Shown: piece after piece, positions 1-9,132 of the stretch
Position numbering within the stretch: position 1 is the first letter of the stretch
Layout: each line of letters starts with the position of its first letter
Source of the DNA: Rhodococcus triatomae
GTDB lineage: Bacteria > Actinomycetota > Actinomycetes > Mycobacteriales > Mycobacteriaceae
DNA length: 64,000 nucleotides
Reading direction: 5' to 3'
Assembly (NCBI RefSeq): GCF_014217785.1
Contig: NZ_CP048814.1
Location: forward strand, 1,674,001-1,738,000
The notes under the pieces: generated by a model
What the model saw: only the letters and a program-made list of their open reading frames with translations
What the model was told of the DNA's origin: nothing
The model's database searches: none
Position numbers and translations under genes: made by a program

Positions 1-270
1 ACCGAAGTCGATGACGAGTTCATGGAGTTCTTGGCAGCTTCCTCGTTGGCCTCGGACGAACTGCGCGCCTACGCAGCGCGAGTTGCAGGCGGCGAGTGCA
101 GGTGGGCCGAAATCGAGACCCTTGCCTCGCCCCGGCCACCGGAGCTGGCAGATCTTCGCGACGACACAGAGTTCATCTGGACCTTCCCCGAAGTTGCGCC
201 AACTACCCCTGAACCGAAGCCCGAGGTGCATTGGGAGGACGAAGAGCCGTACCAGTTCAAGTGGGAGTAG
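1..270 (+). CDS. C-terminal part of an unrecognised acidic protein (5' end outside window)
   Basis: The frame is open from the first base of the window and ends at a TAG at 268-270, so the start lies to the left. The visible 89 residues are acidic and Trp-rich at the end (PEVHWEDEEPYQFKWE), with no signal peptide or membrane segment. The next gene, 61 bp downstream on the same strand, is a DUF3558 lipoprotein. An internal ATG at 22 could be read as a start, but the frame continues upstream of it without a stop. I do not recognise the family and assign no function. Confidence 0.6.
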   Translation, partial: TEVDDEFMEFLAASSLASDELRAYAARVAGGECRWAEIETLASPRPPELADLRDDTEFIWTFPEVAPTTPEPKPEVHWEDEEPYQFKWE

Positions 271-331
271 CCGCGCCTCGCCAGCTCATCCGGTTCGTAC
301 CAATTCGCACTGACCAAGGAGTCAATCGCGC

Positions 332-1012
332 ATGAAGCGCACCACCCTGCTTACCCTCGTCGCCACCATCGGTCTGGCCGTCACTGCGTGCAGCAGCAAC
401 GACGACACAGTCGCCGCCGACGCCGGAACAACCACGACCACCGCAGCTGAGTCTGCGCCCCACTCAGCGGACTCGGAGGATGCCCCTACGACGGCAACTG
501 CCTCGGTGTCACCGAACCTCGCGGGCCTCGACCCCTGCTCGCTGCTGAGTAGCGAAGAAGCGGCGGCGACAACCGGCGGACCGACGAGCGAACCTCAGCG
601 CGAAATAGGTGAAAACACAGTCCAATGCTCCTGGGGCTCCATTGTCAAACCCGAAACAGGTGATATCAGCGTCGCGGTATGGGATATGGGCGATTTCGGC
701 CCCCCGAACAAAGACCAGTTCGGCACGATCGGTGGCCGAACTGTCTACATCATCCAAGGAGCCAACGAACGTCACTGCAGCCTCTCCACAACGCTCAGCA
801 ATGAGCGACGGCTCCTGATGTCTCTCGTTCCCGCCGAGCCGAAGATTCAGGCCCTACCCGGATACGGCACCTCGATCACGCCGCGCCCCGACTACGACCC
901 GAACGATCCGATGGCATCCGCCTTCGAAATCGAACTGGAGGTGTCGGACACGATCTGGTGCGAGAGCCTTTTCGACGCGATGGAGAAGGTTGCCGACCGC
1001 ACCGGCTGGTAG
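332..1012 (+). CDS. DUF3558-type secreted lipoprotein
   Basis: A 226-residue protein with a lipoprotein signal peptide: basic MKRTT, a hydrophobic core, and lipobox LAVTAC with Cys20 as the predicted lipidated residue. A Ser/Thr/Ala-rich linker of about 50 residues follows, then a globular part opening with DPCSLLSSEEAAA, the hallmark of DUF3558. Several Cys in the mature part may form disulfides. It should sit on the outer face of the membrane; the family's role is unknown. AAGGAG at 315-320 supports this ATG. A decayed copy of its C-terminus lies about 140 bp downstream. Confidence 0.85.
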   Translation: MKRTTLLTLVATIGLAVTACSSNDDTVAADAGTTTTTAAESAPHSADSEDAPTTATASVSPNLAGLDPCSLLSSEEAAATTGGPTSEPQREIGENTVQCSWGSIVKPETGDISVAVWDMGDFGPPNKDQFGTIGGRTVYIIQGANERHCSLSTTLSNERRLLMSLVPAEPKIQALPGYGTSITPRPDYDPNDPMASAFEIELEVSDTIWCESLFDAMEKVADRTGW

Positions 1013-1156
1013 ATCGCCCGACCCTGTAGTCATGTCGATGGCCCTGCAGGGCACCGTCCACTGCGGGATGTGCAGCCCCGGCCCGTACTTACAGTGCGGT
1101 TGAGACTTCGTCAACGGCCGGGCTGCCCACGTCGTCCAAGGATCGGGCCAAGGACA

Positions 1157-1285
1157 CCGCGGCACTTCCACCCGGACGACCCCCTCACCTCGGCACCGGA
1201 GATCGGTATCGGCTTGAAGAACACCGTGTGGTGCGGCTTCACCCTCGACCGGATCGAGCCCGTCGCCGACCGCACCGGCTGGTAA
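1157..1285 (+). pseudogene. Remnant of a duplicated DUF3558 lipoprotein C-terminus
   Basis: The frame ending at 1285 reads HPDDPLTSAPEIGIGLKN, then TVWCGFTLDRIEPVADRTGW and a stop. This aligns without gaps to the last 40 or so residues of the intact lipoprotein at 332-1012, which ends VADRTGW too. Nothing upstream in any frame shows a signal peptide, lipobox or the DPCSLL motif, and the frame's N-terminal part is Arg/Pro-rich non-coding-like sequence. I infer an old tandem duplication of which only the 3' end survives. A short independent gene is possible but less likely. Confidence 0.65.
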
Positions 1286-1300
1286 CACAACCAACGCAGA

Positions 1301-1341
1301 CGAATGGGGCGCCCACCTTCTCGGGACGGGCGCCCCATTCG
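1301..1341. terminator. 14-bp perfect hairpin, probable bidirectional terminator
   Basis: CGAATGGGGCGCCC at 1301-1314 pairs perfectly with 1328-1341 across a 13-base loop. It lies between the DUF3558 locus (plus) and lsr2 (minus), just past the end of both. There is no clear T-run. Confidence 0.6.
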
Positions 1342-1444
1342 TCGTTCGACGTCAGTCTGGTCGAATTACCGGCATTCGGCGACCAGGAATCGAACGGCTG
1401 GTTACCGCCACTCGTCGCCCGGTTTGCCGGAAATTGACTCGAGG

Positions 1445-1792
1445 TCAGTTCTCCTTGTTGTAGGCATCGACGATATCGGCGGAGATTCGCCCTCGCGCCG
1501 ACACCTTCAAGCCTTTCTGCCGCGCCCATTCACGAATGGCAGCGCTCTCCTCGCGGCTGGCCGAGGCGCGACCCTTCGACGGCGTACCCGCAGCTCCACG
1601 CGCCTTACGGCGGCCGGAGACCTTGCGTGCATGCGACACCCACTCGTCGAGCGTCTCCCGCAACCTGGCCGCATTCTCCGAGGAAAGATCGATCTCGTAC
1701 TGAACGCCGTCGAGTGCGAACTCGACGGTTTCGTCGGCCGGCGCCTCCTGATCCAGGTCGTCGATCAGAGTGACGGTGACTTTCTTCGCCAT
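1445..1792 (-). CDS. lsr2: Lsr2 nucleoid-associated xenogeneic silencer
   Basis: A 115-residue protein matching Lsr2 in length and layout. The N-terminal half ([14 protein letters not shown], then [13 protein letters not shown]) is the dimerisation domain. A charged linker leads to a C-terminal DNA-binding domain ending [22 protein letters not shown], where RGR is the AT-hook-like tripeptide that enters the minor groove. Lsr2 is the actinobacterial H-NS counterpart that coats AT-rich and foreign DNA. It sits downstream of lysS as in mycobacteria. A 152-bp gap suggests its own promoter; TAGTCT on the minus strand within the gap is a possible -10. Confidence 0.97.
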   Translation of the reverse strand: MAKKVTVTLIDDLDQEAPADETVEFALDGVQYEIDLSSENAARLRETLDEWVSHARKVSGRRKARGAAGTPSKGRASASREESAAIREWARQKGLKVSARGRISADIVDAYNKEN

Positions 1793-1944
1793 GGGATCAA
1801 ATTCCTCTCGAATGAAGCGGTGCTCAATGTGGAGTACTTCCCGCTGGAAAGACTACCCCGATCGAGAGGAGATCGAATACCTAGGTAATGAAATTCTCTT
1901 TACCGAATGAAAGTCGCACGAATCGGCGCGGGCCCCGCGATTAC

Positions 1945-3453
1945 TCAGCGACTGGGCTTCACCGTCGGGAACAGGATGGTTTCGCGAATACCGAGACCGG
2001 TGAGCGCCATCAGCAACCGATCGATCCCCATGCCCGTCCCGGTCGTGGGCGGCATCCCCTGCTCCATCGCGGTCAGGAAGTCCTCGTCGAGCACCATCGC
2101 CTCGTCGTCGCCCGCCGCCGCGAGACGGGCCTGATCGAGGAACCGCTCCCGCTGGATGACCGGATCGACGAGTTCCGAGTAGCCCGTCGCCAGCTCGAAC
2201 CCGCGCACGTACAGGTCCCACTTCTCGGTGACACCCGGCTTGCTGCGGTGATCACGCGTGAGCGGGGACGTCTCGACCGGGAAGTCGCGAACGAACGTGG
2301 GCTCGAACAGCTGGTCGCCGCACTGGTGCTCCCACAGCTCCTCGACGAGCTTGCCGTGCCCGTAGCCCTTGCCCTCGGGAACCTCGAGCCCCACCTTCCC
2401 GGCGAGGGCGAGAAGCTCGTCCACCGTCGTGTCGGGAGTCACCTCGACGCCGATGGCCGCCGACAGGGACGGGTACATCTCGAGCGTCTTCCATTCACCA
2501 CCGAAGTCGTACTGCGTCCCGTCCGCCAACGTCACGACATGACTGCCGAACACCGCGAGAGCGATCTCCTGGATCAGTTCACGGATCATCCGGGCGGAAT
2601 CGTCGTACGTGCCGTATGCCTCGTACGTCTCGAGCATCGCGAACTCCGGCGAGTGGGTCGAGTCGACACCCTCGTTCCGGAAGTTGCGGTTGATCTCGAA
2701 GACCCGCTCCAGCCCGCCGACCACCGCACGCTTGAGGAACAGCTCGGGCGCGATCCGCAGGAACAGGTCGATGTCGAGGGCGTTGGAATGGGTGACGAAC
2801 GGCCGCGCCGCCGCGCCGCCGTGCAGCGTCTGCAGCATGGGCGTCTCGATCTCGAGGAAGTCGCGTCGCTCCAGCCCCGCACGGAGCTCACGCACGACGG
2901 CCACCCGCTTGCGCGCCGTCTCGCGCGCCTCCGGCCGGACGATGAGGTCGGCGTAGCGCTGCCGGACGCGCGATTCCTCGCTCATCTCCTTGTGCGCCAC
3001 GGGCAGGGGGCGCAGCGCCTTCGACGCGAGTTCCCACGAGTCGGCCATGACGGACAGTTCGCCACGACGGGAGCTGATGACCTCGCCGGCGATACAGACG
3101 AAATCACCCAGGTCGACATCGGACTTCCACGCCGCCAGGGATTCCTCCCCGACGGCCCCCAGGCTGATCATCGCCTGCAACTGGGTGCCGTCTCCCTCCT
3201 GCAGGGTCGCGAAACACAGCTTGCCGGTGTTGCGCTGGAAGATGACGCGGCCGACGACCCCGACGTGCTCACCGGTAGCGGTGTCCGGCTCGAGGTTCGG
3301 GTGCGCCCGGCGGACCTCCGCGAGCGAGTGGGTACGCGGGACGGAGACCGGATAGGCCTGCTTCCCCTCGGCGAGCAGGCGGGCGCGCTTCTCCTGTCGG
3401 ATGCGGAGCTGCTCTGGGGTGTCGTCCGGCGTCTGCGTCACTTCGTCACTCAC
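1945..3453 (-). CDS. lysS: Lysyl-tRNA synthetase, class II
   Basis: A 502-residue class II lysyl-tRNA synthetase that charges tRNA-Lys in the cytoplasm. The N-terminus carries the OB-fold anticodon-binding domain. The catalytic core includes the motif 2 region [16 protein letters not shown] and motif 3, [13 protein letters not shown], near the C-terminus. Length is normal for the family. The GTG start gives [11 protein letters not shown]. The order lysS then lsr2 matches M. tuberculosis Rv3598c-Rv3597c. A weak GC-rich hairpin directly follows the stop codon at 1921-1942. Confidence 0.97.
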   Translation of the reverse strand: MSDEVTQTPDDTPEQLRIRQEKRARLLAEGKQAYPVSVPRTHSLAEVRRAHPNLEPDTATGEHVGVVGRVIFQRNTGKLCFATLQEGDGTQLQAMISLGAVGEESLAAWKSDVDLGDFVCIAGEVISSRRGELSVMADSWELASKALRPLPVAHKEMSEESRVRQRYADLIVRPEARETARKRVAVVRELRAGLERRDFLEIETPMLQTLHGGAAARPFVTHSNALDIDLFLRIAPELFLKRAVVGGLERVFEINRNFRNEGVDSTHSPEFAMLETYEAYGTYDDSARMIRELIQEIALAVFGSHVVTLADGTQYDFGGEWKTLEMYPSLSAAIGVEVTPDTTVDELLALAGKVGLEVPEGKGYGHGKLVEELWEHQCGDQLFEPTFVRDFPVETSPLTRDHRSKPGVTEKWDLYVRGFELATGYSELVDPVIQRERFLDQARLAAAGDDEAMVLDEDFLTAMEQGMPPTTGTGMGIDRLLMALTGLGIRETILFPTVKPSR

Positions 3454-3499
3454 AGGTCACCAGGGTAATCGACCCGGCGACGCCCGCCGCGTCGGCCGA

Positions 3500-3922
3500 C
3501 TAGTGCGCGGAGACGGTGGCCAGCTCACGGGTGCTGTGTGTGGCCCCGATCACCGCGCCGACGAGTCCCGCGGACTTGATCGCCTGGTAGCCGCCGACCA
3601 GATCGGTGGCCCGGTGCAGGCCCAGGTCCTGGAGCGCGGCAGCCGCCAGGCTCGAGGTGTATCCCTCCGAGCAGATGACGATCCACTCGACGTCGTGGTC
3701 CACGGCGAGCGCGATCCGGGCGCTGCTCGCGGGATCGAGTCGCCACTCGAGGACGTTTCGCTCGATGGCCAGGGCGCCGGGCAGGGTGCCCTCGCGGTCG
3801 CGCTGTGCCTGCGGTCGGATGTCCACGACGTGTGCACCCCGTGCGATGGCTTCCTGCAGTTCGAAGACGTACATGCGGCGGTACTTCGAGCGCGCTTCTT
3901 CGAGCATCTGGTCGATGGTCAT
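3500..3922 (-). CDS. Rhodanese-like sulfurtransferase
   Basis: A 140-residue single rhodanese domain with the CH2A-like segment VVDIRPQAQRDREGTLPGAL and active-site loop ICSEGYTSS, whose Cys would carry the persulfide. No signal peptide. Its ATG overlaps the stop of the cysteine dioxygenase gene (ATGA at 3919-3922), so the two are translationally coupled. Together they suggest handling of cysteine sulfur: the dioxygenase makes cysteine sulfinate, and the rhodanese moves sulfane sulfur. The precise acceptor cannot be told from sequence. Confidence 0.85.
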   Translation of the reverse strand: MTIDQMLEEARSKYRRMYVFELQEAIARGAHVVDIRPQAQRDREGTLPGALAIERNVLEWRLDPASSARIALAVDHDVEWIVICSEGYTSSLAAAALQDLGLHRATDLVGGYQAIKSAGLVGAVIGATHSTRELATVSAH

Positions 3923-4470
3923 TTCGATGCTCCCTCGGGGAGTTCGGTGAGTTCGGTACGGGAGCGGCGCAGGGTGCCGCGATCGGTGACCTCGTAGTAG
4001 GACATCGCGGTGAGCGGCGGCGAGTAGGCATGCACGCTCAGCGTCGGGGCCGGTGGGACGCCGAGCGGATCCGGGGCGCGCATGACGTCGTGCACCCAGC
4101 CGAGGGGAAACGACGCCTGGTCACCCGCGGCGAGTGTCCGGTGCTTGAGTTCGTTTCCCGCCCAGCGGTATTCGTCCAGGGCGCCGGTCAGAACGGTGAG
4201 CGCACCGAACGAGCCGGCGTGGTCGTGCAGTTCGGTGGACCGATCCGGGGTCCAGCTGATCAGCCAGACGTCGAGGTCGTCGTCCTGATGCAGTCGGGTG
4301 GACCACCGCTCGTCGGTGGGCCAGGCCGCCGGGAGCAGGGCGTCGTAGCGACCGTCGAGCACCGCGGAGGCGCCTTCGTCGGTGATACGCAGCAGGTCGG
4401 CCGGACGCAGACGCGTGGGCACGACGGACGTGGATGAGGATACGGGCGCAGAAGGATACGTGGACAACAC
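3919..4470 (-). CDS. Cysteine dioxygenase family protein (thiol dioxygenase)
   Basis: A 183-residue cupin of the cysteine dioxygenase type I family, which oxidises L-cysteine to cysteine sulfinate with non-haem iron. The iron-binding histidines are visible in ELHDHAGSFGALTVLTGAL and in GWVHDV. The GTG at 4468-4470 is preceded by GGAG at an 8-base gap. Substrate could be another small thiol such as 3-mercaptopropionate, since cupin thiol dioxygenases are hard to separate by eye. Directly upstream lies a nested hairpin and a tiny ORF with two adjacent Cys codons, pointing to attenuation-type control. It is coupled to the rhodanese gene downstream. Confidence 0.83.
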   Translation of the reverse strand: MLSTYPSAPVSSSTSVVPTRLRPADLLRITDEGASAVLDGRYDALLPAAWPTDERWSTRLHQDDDLDVWLISWTPDRSTELHDHAGSFGALTVLTGALDEYRWAGNELKHRTLAAGDQASFPLGWVHDVMRAPDPLGVPPAPTLSVHAYSPPLTAMSYYEVTDRGTLRRSRTELTELPEGASK

Positions 4471-4480
4471 GAGCGTGACT

Positions 4481-4532
4481 CCAGGAGTGTGAATTTGACC
4501 GAGGCAGCGTTCAGCCTCGACAACACTCCTGG
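4481..4532 (-). promoter_or_regulatory. Nested hairpin overlapping leader ORF and dioxygenase ribosome-binding site
   Basis: The outer stem is CCAGGAGTGT (4481-4490) against ACACTCCTGG (4523-4532), 10 perfect pairs. The inner stem is CGAGGC (4500-4505) against GCCTCG (4514-4519). In the minus-strand transcript the 5' arms lie inside the leader ORF, and the outer 3' arm ends in the GG of the GGAG used by the downstream gene. A ribosome paused on the Cys codons would prevent both stems. It could alternatively be a coaX terminator, but no U-tract follows. Confidence 0.6.
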
Positions 4533-4540
4533 GCGCTCAT
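4511..4540 (-). CDS. Predicted cysteine-codon leader peptide (MSAQECCRG)
   Basis: ATG AGC GCC CAG GAG TGT TGT CGA GGC TGA reads as a nine-residue peptide with two adjacent Cys codons, 40 bases upstream of the cysteine dioxygenase start. Its codons 3-6 form the 5' arm of a hairpin whose 3' arm runs into the dioxygenase Shine-Dalgarno. Cys-rich upstream ORFs acting as cysteine attenuators are established in mycobacteria, and this fits that model. No strong ribosome-binding site precedes it. CACAAT 19 bases upstream is a weak -10 candidate, so leaderless translation is unproven. Confidence 0.6.
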   Translation of the reverse strand: MSAQECCRG

Positions 4541-4607
4541 GGTCGAATACACGCTGGCCATTGTGGCACAGAATCCCGGCCGGGGAAAGAGATGCGGGAA
4601 AGCCCGG

Positions 4608-5435
4608 TCACCGCGGCCCGCCGCGACGGCTCGCCGCGGCCCGCCGCGCCAGATTCCGTTCGAACACCAGACGCAGGCCGACGAGCGTGAGCTCCGGCTC
4701 GAGATGCTCGATCTCCTCCGACTCGGGCGCGATCAACGGTGCGGTACTTCCGGTCGCGACGACGGCGACGTCGTCGCCCGACAACTCGTCGAATTCGTCA
4801 CGCACCCGGCCCACGAGCCCGTCGACGAGGCCGGCGAAGCCGAACACCGCCCCGGCCTGCATGGCCTCGACGGTGTTCTTCCCCACCACCGACCGCGGCC
4901 GGACCAGCTCCACCCGCCGCAGCGCGGCCGATTGGGTCGCCAGTGCGTCACTCGAGATCTCCACCCCGGGTGCGATCGCGCCCCCGAGGAACTCCCCCTT
5001 GGCGGACACCACGTCCACCACGGTCGACGTCCCGAAATCGACCACGATCGCCGCACCGCCGTAGAGGTGGTGCGCCGAGAGCGCGTTGACGATGCGGTCC
5101 GCCCCCACTTCCTTGGGGTTGTCCACCAGTAGCGGGACCCCGGTTCGCACGCCGGGTTCGACCACCACGTGCGGCACATGGTCCCAGTAACGCGAGAGCA
5201 TCACCCGCAGCTCACGCAGTACCGAGGGCACCGTGGACAGGGCGGCGACGCCGGTGATCTGCTCGGCGTCCGCCCCCAGCAGCCCCCGGACGGTCAGCGC
5301 GAGCTCGTCCGCCGTCACTCCCGGTTCCGTACGCATCCGCCAGTCCTGAACCAGCCGGGCGTGCTCGCCCGACCCGGTGAACAGGCCGAGCACGATGTTC
5401 GTGTTCCGGACGTCGACGGCGAGGAGCATGCTCAC
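4608..5435 (-). CDS. coaX: Type III pantothenate kinase
   Basis: A 275-residue type III pantothenate kinase, first step of CoA synthesis from pantothenate in the cytoplasm. The ASKHA-fold phosphate motif [12 protein letters not shown] is near the N-terminus, followed by [28 protein letters not shown] and [11 protein letters not shown]. The GTG start at 5435 overlaps the panD stop (GTGA), which favours it over the ATG two codons later. Position after panC-panD matches M. tuberculosis Rv3600c. The usual DxGNT has Arg for Gly (DVRNT), as in other actinobacterial homologues. Confidence 0.95.
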   Translation of the reverse strand: MSMLLAVDVRNTNIVLGLFTGSGEHARLVQDWRMRTEPGVTADELALTVRGLLGADAEQITGVAALSTVPSVLRELRVMLSRYWDHVPHVVVEPGVRTGVPLLVDNPKEVGADRIVNALSAHHLYGGAAIVVDFGTSTVVDVVSAKGEFLGGAIAPGVEISSDALATQSAALRRVELVRPRSVVGKNTVEAMQAGAVFGFAGLVDGLVGRVRDEFDELSGDDVAVVATGSTAPLIAPESEEIEHLEPELTLVGLRLVFERNLARRAAASRRGGPR

Positions 5436-5854
5436 ACCAGGGACGACAACATGCGGGGCGTGATCAGTCCCGATCCCTCGGGGGCGTGCGCCGGGTCGGA
5501 GCCCAGTTCGACCTGCTTGTTGTCGGCGTCCACGAACACCACGCGCGGAGCGTAGTCGCGCACTTCCTGCTCGCTCATGACGCCGTAGGCGATGAGGATC
5601 ACCAAGTCACCCGGCTTCACCAGATGGGCTGCCGCACCGTTGATTCCGATCACACCGCTGCCCCGCTCCCCGGCGATGACGTAGGTCTCGAGGCGGGCTC
5701 CGTTGTCGATGTCGACGATGCACACCTGCTCACCCTCGAGCAGGTCCGCAGCGTCCATCAGGTCCTGGTCGACGGTGACGGAACCGACGTAGTGCAGGTC
5801 CGCATGGGTGACGGTGGCTCGGTGGATCTTCGACTTCATCATGGTGCGAAACAT
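5432..5854 (-). CDS. panD: Aspartate 1-decarboxylase proenzyme
   Basis: A 140-residue proenzyme that decarboxylates aspartate to beta-alanine for pantothenate synthesis. The self-cleavage site is Gly24-Ser25 in YVGSVTVD, Ser25 giving the pyruvoyl group. Also visible are the [12 protein letters not shown] and GINGAAAHL segments of the active site. It overlaps coaX by 4 bases and follows panC by 80 bp. PanC joins its product to pantoate, so the three neighbours make and then phosphorylate pantothenate. Confidence 0.97.
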   Translation of the reverse strand: MFRTMMKSKIHRATVTHADLHYVGSVTVDQDLMDAADLLEGEQVCIVDIDNGARLETYVIAGERGSGVIGINGAAAHLVKPGDLVILIAYGVMSEQEVRDYAPRVVFVDADNKQVELGSDPAHAPEGSGLITPRMLSSLV

Positions 5855-5934
5855 GTTCGTGGTCCCTGTCCTTCGGTGTGACGGTCTGTCCGGGGTGGCG
5901 TCTGTCGGGGTGGCGAGGCGATCGGCAGCGGCTG

Positions 5935-6870
5935 TCAGTGGGCGAGGAGGTCGTCTTCACCGGGGGATCCGGTGCCGGAATCCCGTTCGAGGAACCCGGT
6001 TCCGACCGCGACCCCGACGTTGTCGATCAGGCGGGTCTTTCCGATCCTGGCCGCCACCAGTAGCCGGCCGTCGCCCCGCTCGGGCGGTTCGGTGAGGTCC
6101 GGTGCCCGCACCTCGAGGTAGTCGACCTCGATCTGCGGAAACGCCGCGAGCACCTCACGGGCCGTGGCCACGATCGCGTCCGCTCCCCCGGCTCCGGCAT
6201 GCGCCCCGGCGATCAGCGCGGCGGACAGTGCCGTGGCCGCGGTCCGCTCCTCGTCGTCGAGATAGCGATTGCGTGAGGACAGCGCCAGACCGTCGTGCTC
6301 CCGCACGGTCGGGACACCGACGATGCGCACGTCGAAGTCGAGATCGGTCACCATCTGGCGGATCAGGGTGAGTTGCTGGTAGTCCTTCTCCCCGAAATAC
6401 GCAACGTGGGGCGCCGCGATCTGGAGAAGTTTCGCCACCACCGTGAGCATTCCCGCGAAATGCGTCGGGCGGCTGCCGCCCTCGAGTTCGGCGCCCAGAG
6501 GGCCGGGGACGATCGTGGTCCGCGGCCCGTTCGGGTACATCGCCGTCGCGGTCGGCACGAATGCCAACTCGACTCCGGCATCGCGGAGCAACTGCAGATC
6601 GGCATCGAGTGTGCGCGGGTACGCGTCGAGGTCCTCCCCCTCACCGAACTGCAACGGGTTGACGAAGATGGACACGATCACGACGGCACCGGTCAGTTTC
6701 GCCACCCGTACCAGTTCCAGGTGCCCGGCGTGCAGCGCGCCCATCGTGGGTACCAGCGCCACCTGACGCCCGACGCCACGCAGTGCCCGCGACACCCGGG
6801 TCAGTACCGCAGGATCGTGGTGGACGGTCAGTTCTCCGCGGGCGTAGCCGCCCTGTACCGCGCTCGTCAC
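5935..6870 (-). CDS. panC: Pantothenate synthetase
   Basis: A 311-residue ATP-dependent pantoate-beta-alanine ligase of the nucleotidyltransferase superfamily. The HIGH-type ATP motif [10 protein letters not shown] occupies residues 41-50, [18 protein letters not shown] follows, and the KMSKS-like SSRNRYL loop lies further on. The GTG start overlaps the stop of the DUF2520 gene (GTGA at 6867-6870). The product is cytosolic. Length is about 30 residues above the E. coli enzyme, with a short extra N-terminus and a Gly/Ser/Asp-rich C-terminus. Confidence 0.96.
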   Translation of the reverse strand: MTSAVQGGYARGELTVHHDPAVLTRVSRALRGVGRQVALVPTMGALHAGHLELVRVAKLTGAVVIVSIFVNPLQFGEGEDLDAYPRTLDADLQLLRDAGVELAFVPTATAMYPNGPRTTIVPGPLGAELEGGSRPTHFAGMLTVVAKLLQIAAPHVAYFGEKDYQQLTLIRQMVTDLDFDVRIVGVPTVREHDGLALSSRNRYLDDEERTAATALSAALIAGAHAGAGGADAIVATAREVLAAFPQIEVDYLEVRAPDLTEPPERGDGRLLVAARIGKTRLIDNVGVAVGTGFLERDSGTGSPGEDDLLAH

Positions 6871-7793
6871 GACAGACCTTCCAGCATCTCGATGAGTTCG
6901 GACCGGGACCGCGCCTGCCGGGCGGTACGCAACGACAGCGCGCGGTATCCCGCGGCGAGCTCGGGATCCAGGTCGCCGAGCACACGCAGGTGGGTCGCCA
7001 CCGCCTCCGTGTCACCGCGCGCGACCGGACCGGTGAGCGCGGACTGCCCGCGACGCAGGGCATTGTCGAGGGCGGCGGACAGCAGTGGCTGGAGAACGCG
7101 CTCGGCCAGTCCGTTCGGGTCGTCGTCGACGAGTTGCTGTCCCAGCAGCTCCTGCCCCCCGAGCGCTGCACGCAGCGCGGCGACGGCATCGACGACCAAC
7201 GTGACGAGGTGGTTGCTCCCGTGCGCGAGCGCGGCGTGATAGAGCGGTCGCAGGTCTTCCCGGACCCGGAACGGCTCACCACCGATTTCCAGGACGAGGG
7301 ACTGACCGATCGCGTAGCCGACCTCGTCGGCAGCGGTGATTCCGAAACACGCCGACGCCAGCCGGGCGGTGTCCTCGTCGTGGCCGGTGAACGTCATCGC
7401 CGGATGCACCGCGAGCGGGATGATGCCCTGCGCGGTGAGTGGCTCGAGGATTCCGATGCCGTTGGCTCCGGACGTGTGGACGACGATGGTGCCCGGGGGA
7501 ACGGCCTCGGTCGCGGCGAGACCCGCGACCAACGCGGCGAGTTCGGAGTCCGGGACCGACAGGATCAGCAGTTCGGAGCGTCCGACGACGTCGGCGACCG
7601 GGAGGATCTGCGAATCGGGCAGTCGGGTGCGGGCACGGTGCAGTGACGAGTCGGAGACGGCGGACACCGCTCCGACGACGTGACCGACCCGTTCGAGTGC
7701 CGCACCGAGCGCGGTGCCGACCTTGCCTGCCGAGACGACGCCTACCGTCAGGCGCGCAGGGGCCGGCCCATTGGTGATCCCGAAAGAGGTCAC
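6867..7793 (-). CDS. Rossmann-like DUF2520 protein, candidate ketopantoate reductase (PanG type)
   Basis: A 308-residue dehydrogenase-like protein. The N-terminal Rossmann motif is [17 protein letters not shown], followed by SVPDSEL and VVHTSGANG; the C-terminal helical DUF2520 domain contains [17 protein letters not shown]. It is the first gene of a four-gene overlapping set with panC, panD and coaX (Rv3603c position). A DUF2520 protein, PanG, replaces PanE as ketopantoate reductase in Francisella, so the same step is a reasonable inference here. The GTG start is preceded by GAGAGGA. TATCCT at 7852-7857 on the minus strand may be the operon's -10. Confidence 0.85.
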   Translation of the reverse strand: MTSFGITNGPAPARLTVGVVSAGKVGTALGAALERVGHVVGAVSAVSDSSLHRARTRLPDSQILPVADVVGRSELLILSVPDSELAALVAGLAATEAVPPGTIVVHTSGANGIGILEPLTAQGIIPLAVHPAMTFTGHDEDTARLASACFGITAADEVGYAIGQSLVLEIGGEPFRVREDLRPLYHAALAHGSNHLVTLVVDAVAALRAALGGQELLGQQLVDDDPNGLAERVLQPLLSAALDNALRRGQSALTGPVARGDTEAVATHLRVLGDLDPELAAGYRALSLRTARQARSRSELIEMLEGLS

Positions 7794-7934
7794 TGGAGTC
7801 CTCTCGTTCGTTCCAGTCCCGCCTTGCGGGTACCGGACGTTCTACCGAGTGAGGATAGTCCCGCTCGTGAAGTGACCGCCACGCCGATGTGGCGTGATCT
7901 GCGCCACCGGCCGTTGCCGGCGGATCGAGCTCGG

Positions 7935-9086
7935 CTACTCGGCGCGGCGGCGGCGACGTCCCGTTCCGACCTCGGGTGACGACGCGTCGTCGGCCGAGCG
8001 CATGTTGGCGATGATCTCGGCGACGGTGAGACCGCTCGAATGTGCTCCCGAGGGGGCCTCGTCGTCCTCGACGGCCCGGCGGCGCCGTCGCGGCGTGGCT
8101 TCGGGCTCCTGGGGGGCGTCCAGCTCCGCTTCCGGCTCTGCTTCCGGAACGAACTCGGCGGACTCGGCACCGCCCGCGACCCCGGCCTGCGGCTCCGGCT
8201 CTCGCTGTGGTTCCGGCTCTCGCTGTGGTTTCGCCACCGGCTCGGGTTCCGGAACCGGCTCCGGGGCCCGTTCCGCCGCGCGTCGTGCGACCGGCTCCGA
8301 CGCCCGCGTGCTCGCCACGTCCGGCAATCCCGACGTGGAGAACCGCGGCACGGAGCCGCGCGGGTCCGTGCGCTCGGCGTCGGATTCGGGTGGCGACACG
8401 CGGCTTCCGTCCCGGGAGGCACCGGATGCGGGCCGACGAGTCTCGTACTCCTCCCGCACCTCCGCGGTGATGATCGCGGTCTCGGCAGTCACCGGCGCGT
8501 CGTCCGGCGAGGCCAGCATCGGTCCCGACGGCGTCGGACGCTCACCCGAGTTCGTCGAACCGGGAATGTAGAGCCCGGATGCCGCCGGTTGGTAACTCGA
8601 GTACGGGCCACCCGAAATCTCTTGCACCCGGGTCGAATCGGCGCGCAGGGCGATCCGCTCGGTGTGCAGTGCACCGTCGAAGAGTTGCTCGAGACTCTTA
8701 CGCAGGGCGGACAGTTCCGCGCGCAGCGCCGCCATCTCCTCGGCGTCTGCGCCGACCTCGGCCCGGACCCGTTGCTCGACGGCCAACTCGTACTCGCGGC
8801 GCGCCGTGATCTCGCGTTCGAGCTGCAACTCGTACACCGTCTGCAGATCCGTCGCCTTCGCCTTGTCCAGTGCCGATTCGCGGCGGTACTTCGTGAGCGC
8901 GATGGCCCCGAACACGGTGCCCCACGCGGCGACCACGATGCCGACCCGCAACAGCTGCACGCTGTCGGTGAACACCAGGAACAGCGACGCCGCGACCGCG
9001 ACGGCGAGCAGGGCGGCCACGATCATCTGGCCACCGCTGCGCGTACCCCGGCGCGCGGCGGCTCGTGGCCGACCCGCATTCGTCAT
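7935..9086 (-). CDS. DUF6779-type membrane protein with Pro/Glu repeat tail
   Basis: A 383-residue protein in the place of M. tuberculosis Rv3604c. Two closely spaced membrane helices (about residues 20-42 and 48-66) are followed by a charged coiled-coil-like stretch (ATDLQTVYELQLEREI and on) and a long disordered Pro/Glu/Arg-rich tail. The tail contains short repeats such as PEPVPEPEPVAKP and REPEPQREPEPQ. No enzyme motif is seen. It separates the pan and fol gene groups. Function is unknown; the architecture suggests a membrane-anchored cytoplasmic adaptor. Confidence 0.8.
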   Translation of the reverse strand: MTNAGRPRAAARRGTRSGGQMIVAALLAVAVAASLFLVFTDSVQLLRVGIVVAAWGTVFGAIALTKYRRESALDKAKATDLQTVYELQLEREITARREYELAVEQRVRAEVGADAEEMAALRAELSALRKSLEQLFDGALHTERIALRADSTRVQEISGGPYSSYQPAASGLYIPGSTNSGERPTPSGPMLASPDDAPVTAETAIITAEVREEYETRRPASGASRDGSRVSPPESDAERTDPRGSVPRFSTSGLPDVASTRASEPVARRAAERAPEPVPEPEPVAKPQREPEPQREPEPQAGVAGGAESAEFVPEAEPEAELDAPQEPEATPRRRRRAVEDDEAPSGAHSSGLTVAEIIANMRSADDASSPEVGTGRRRRRAE

Positions 9087-9132
9087 GATCCCCAGGGTAC
9101 TGGTCGGAACCCGTCACACCGGGCAGGAAACG

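Noticed and set aside
1021-1156. A further upstream part of the DUF3558 duplicate
   Set aside because: No frame gives lipoprotein-like residues; similarity to the intact gene begins only near 1157.
1888-3468. Long open frame (about 526 codons) on the plus strand opposite lysS
   Set aside because: It is the mirror of a strongly supported gene; composition is His/Arg/Leu/Gly-rich with no domain, as expected for antisense frames in high-GC DNA.
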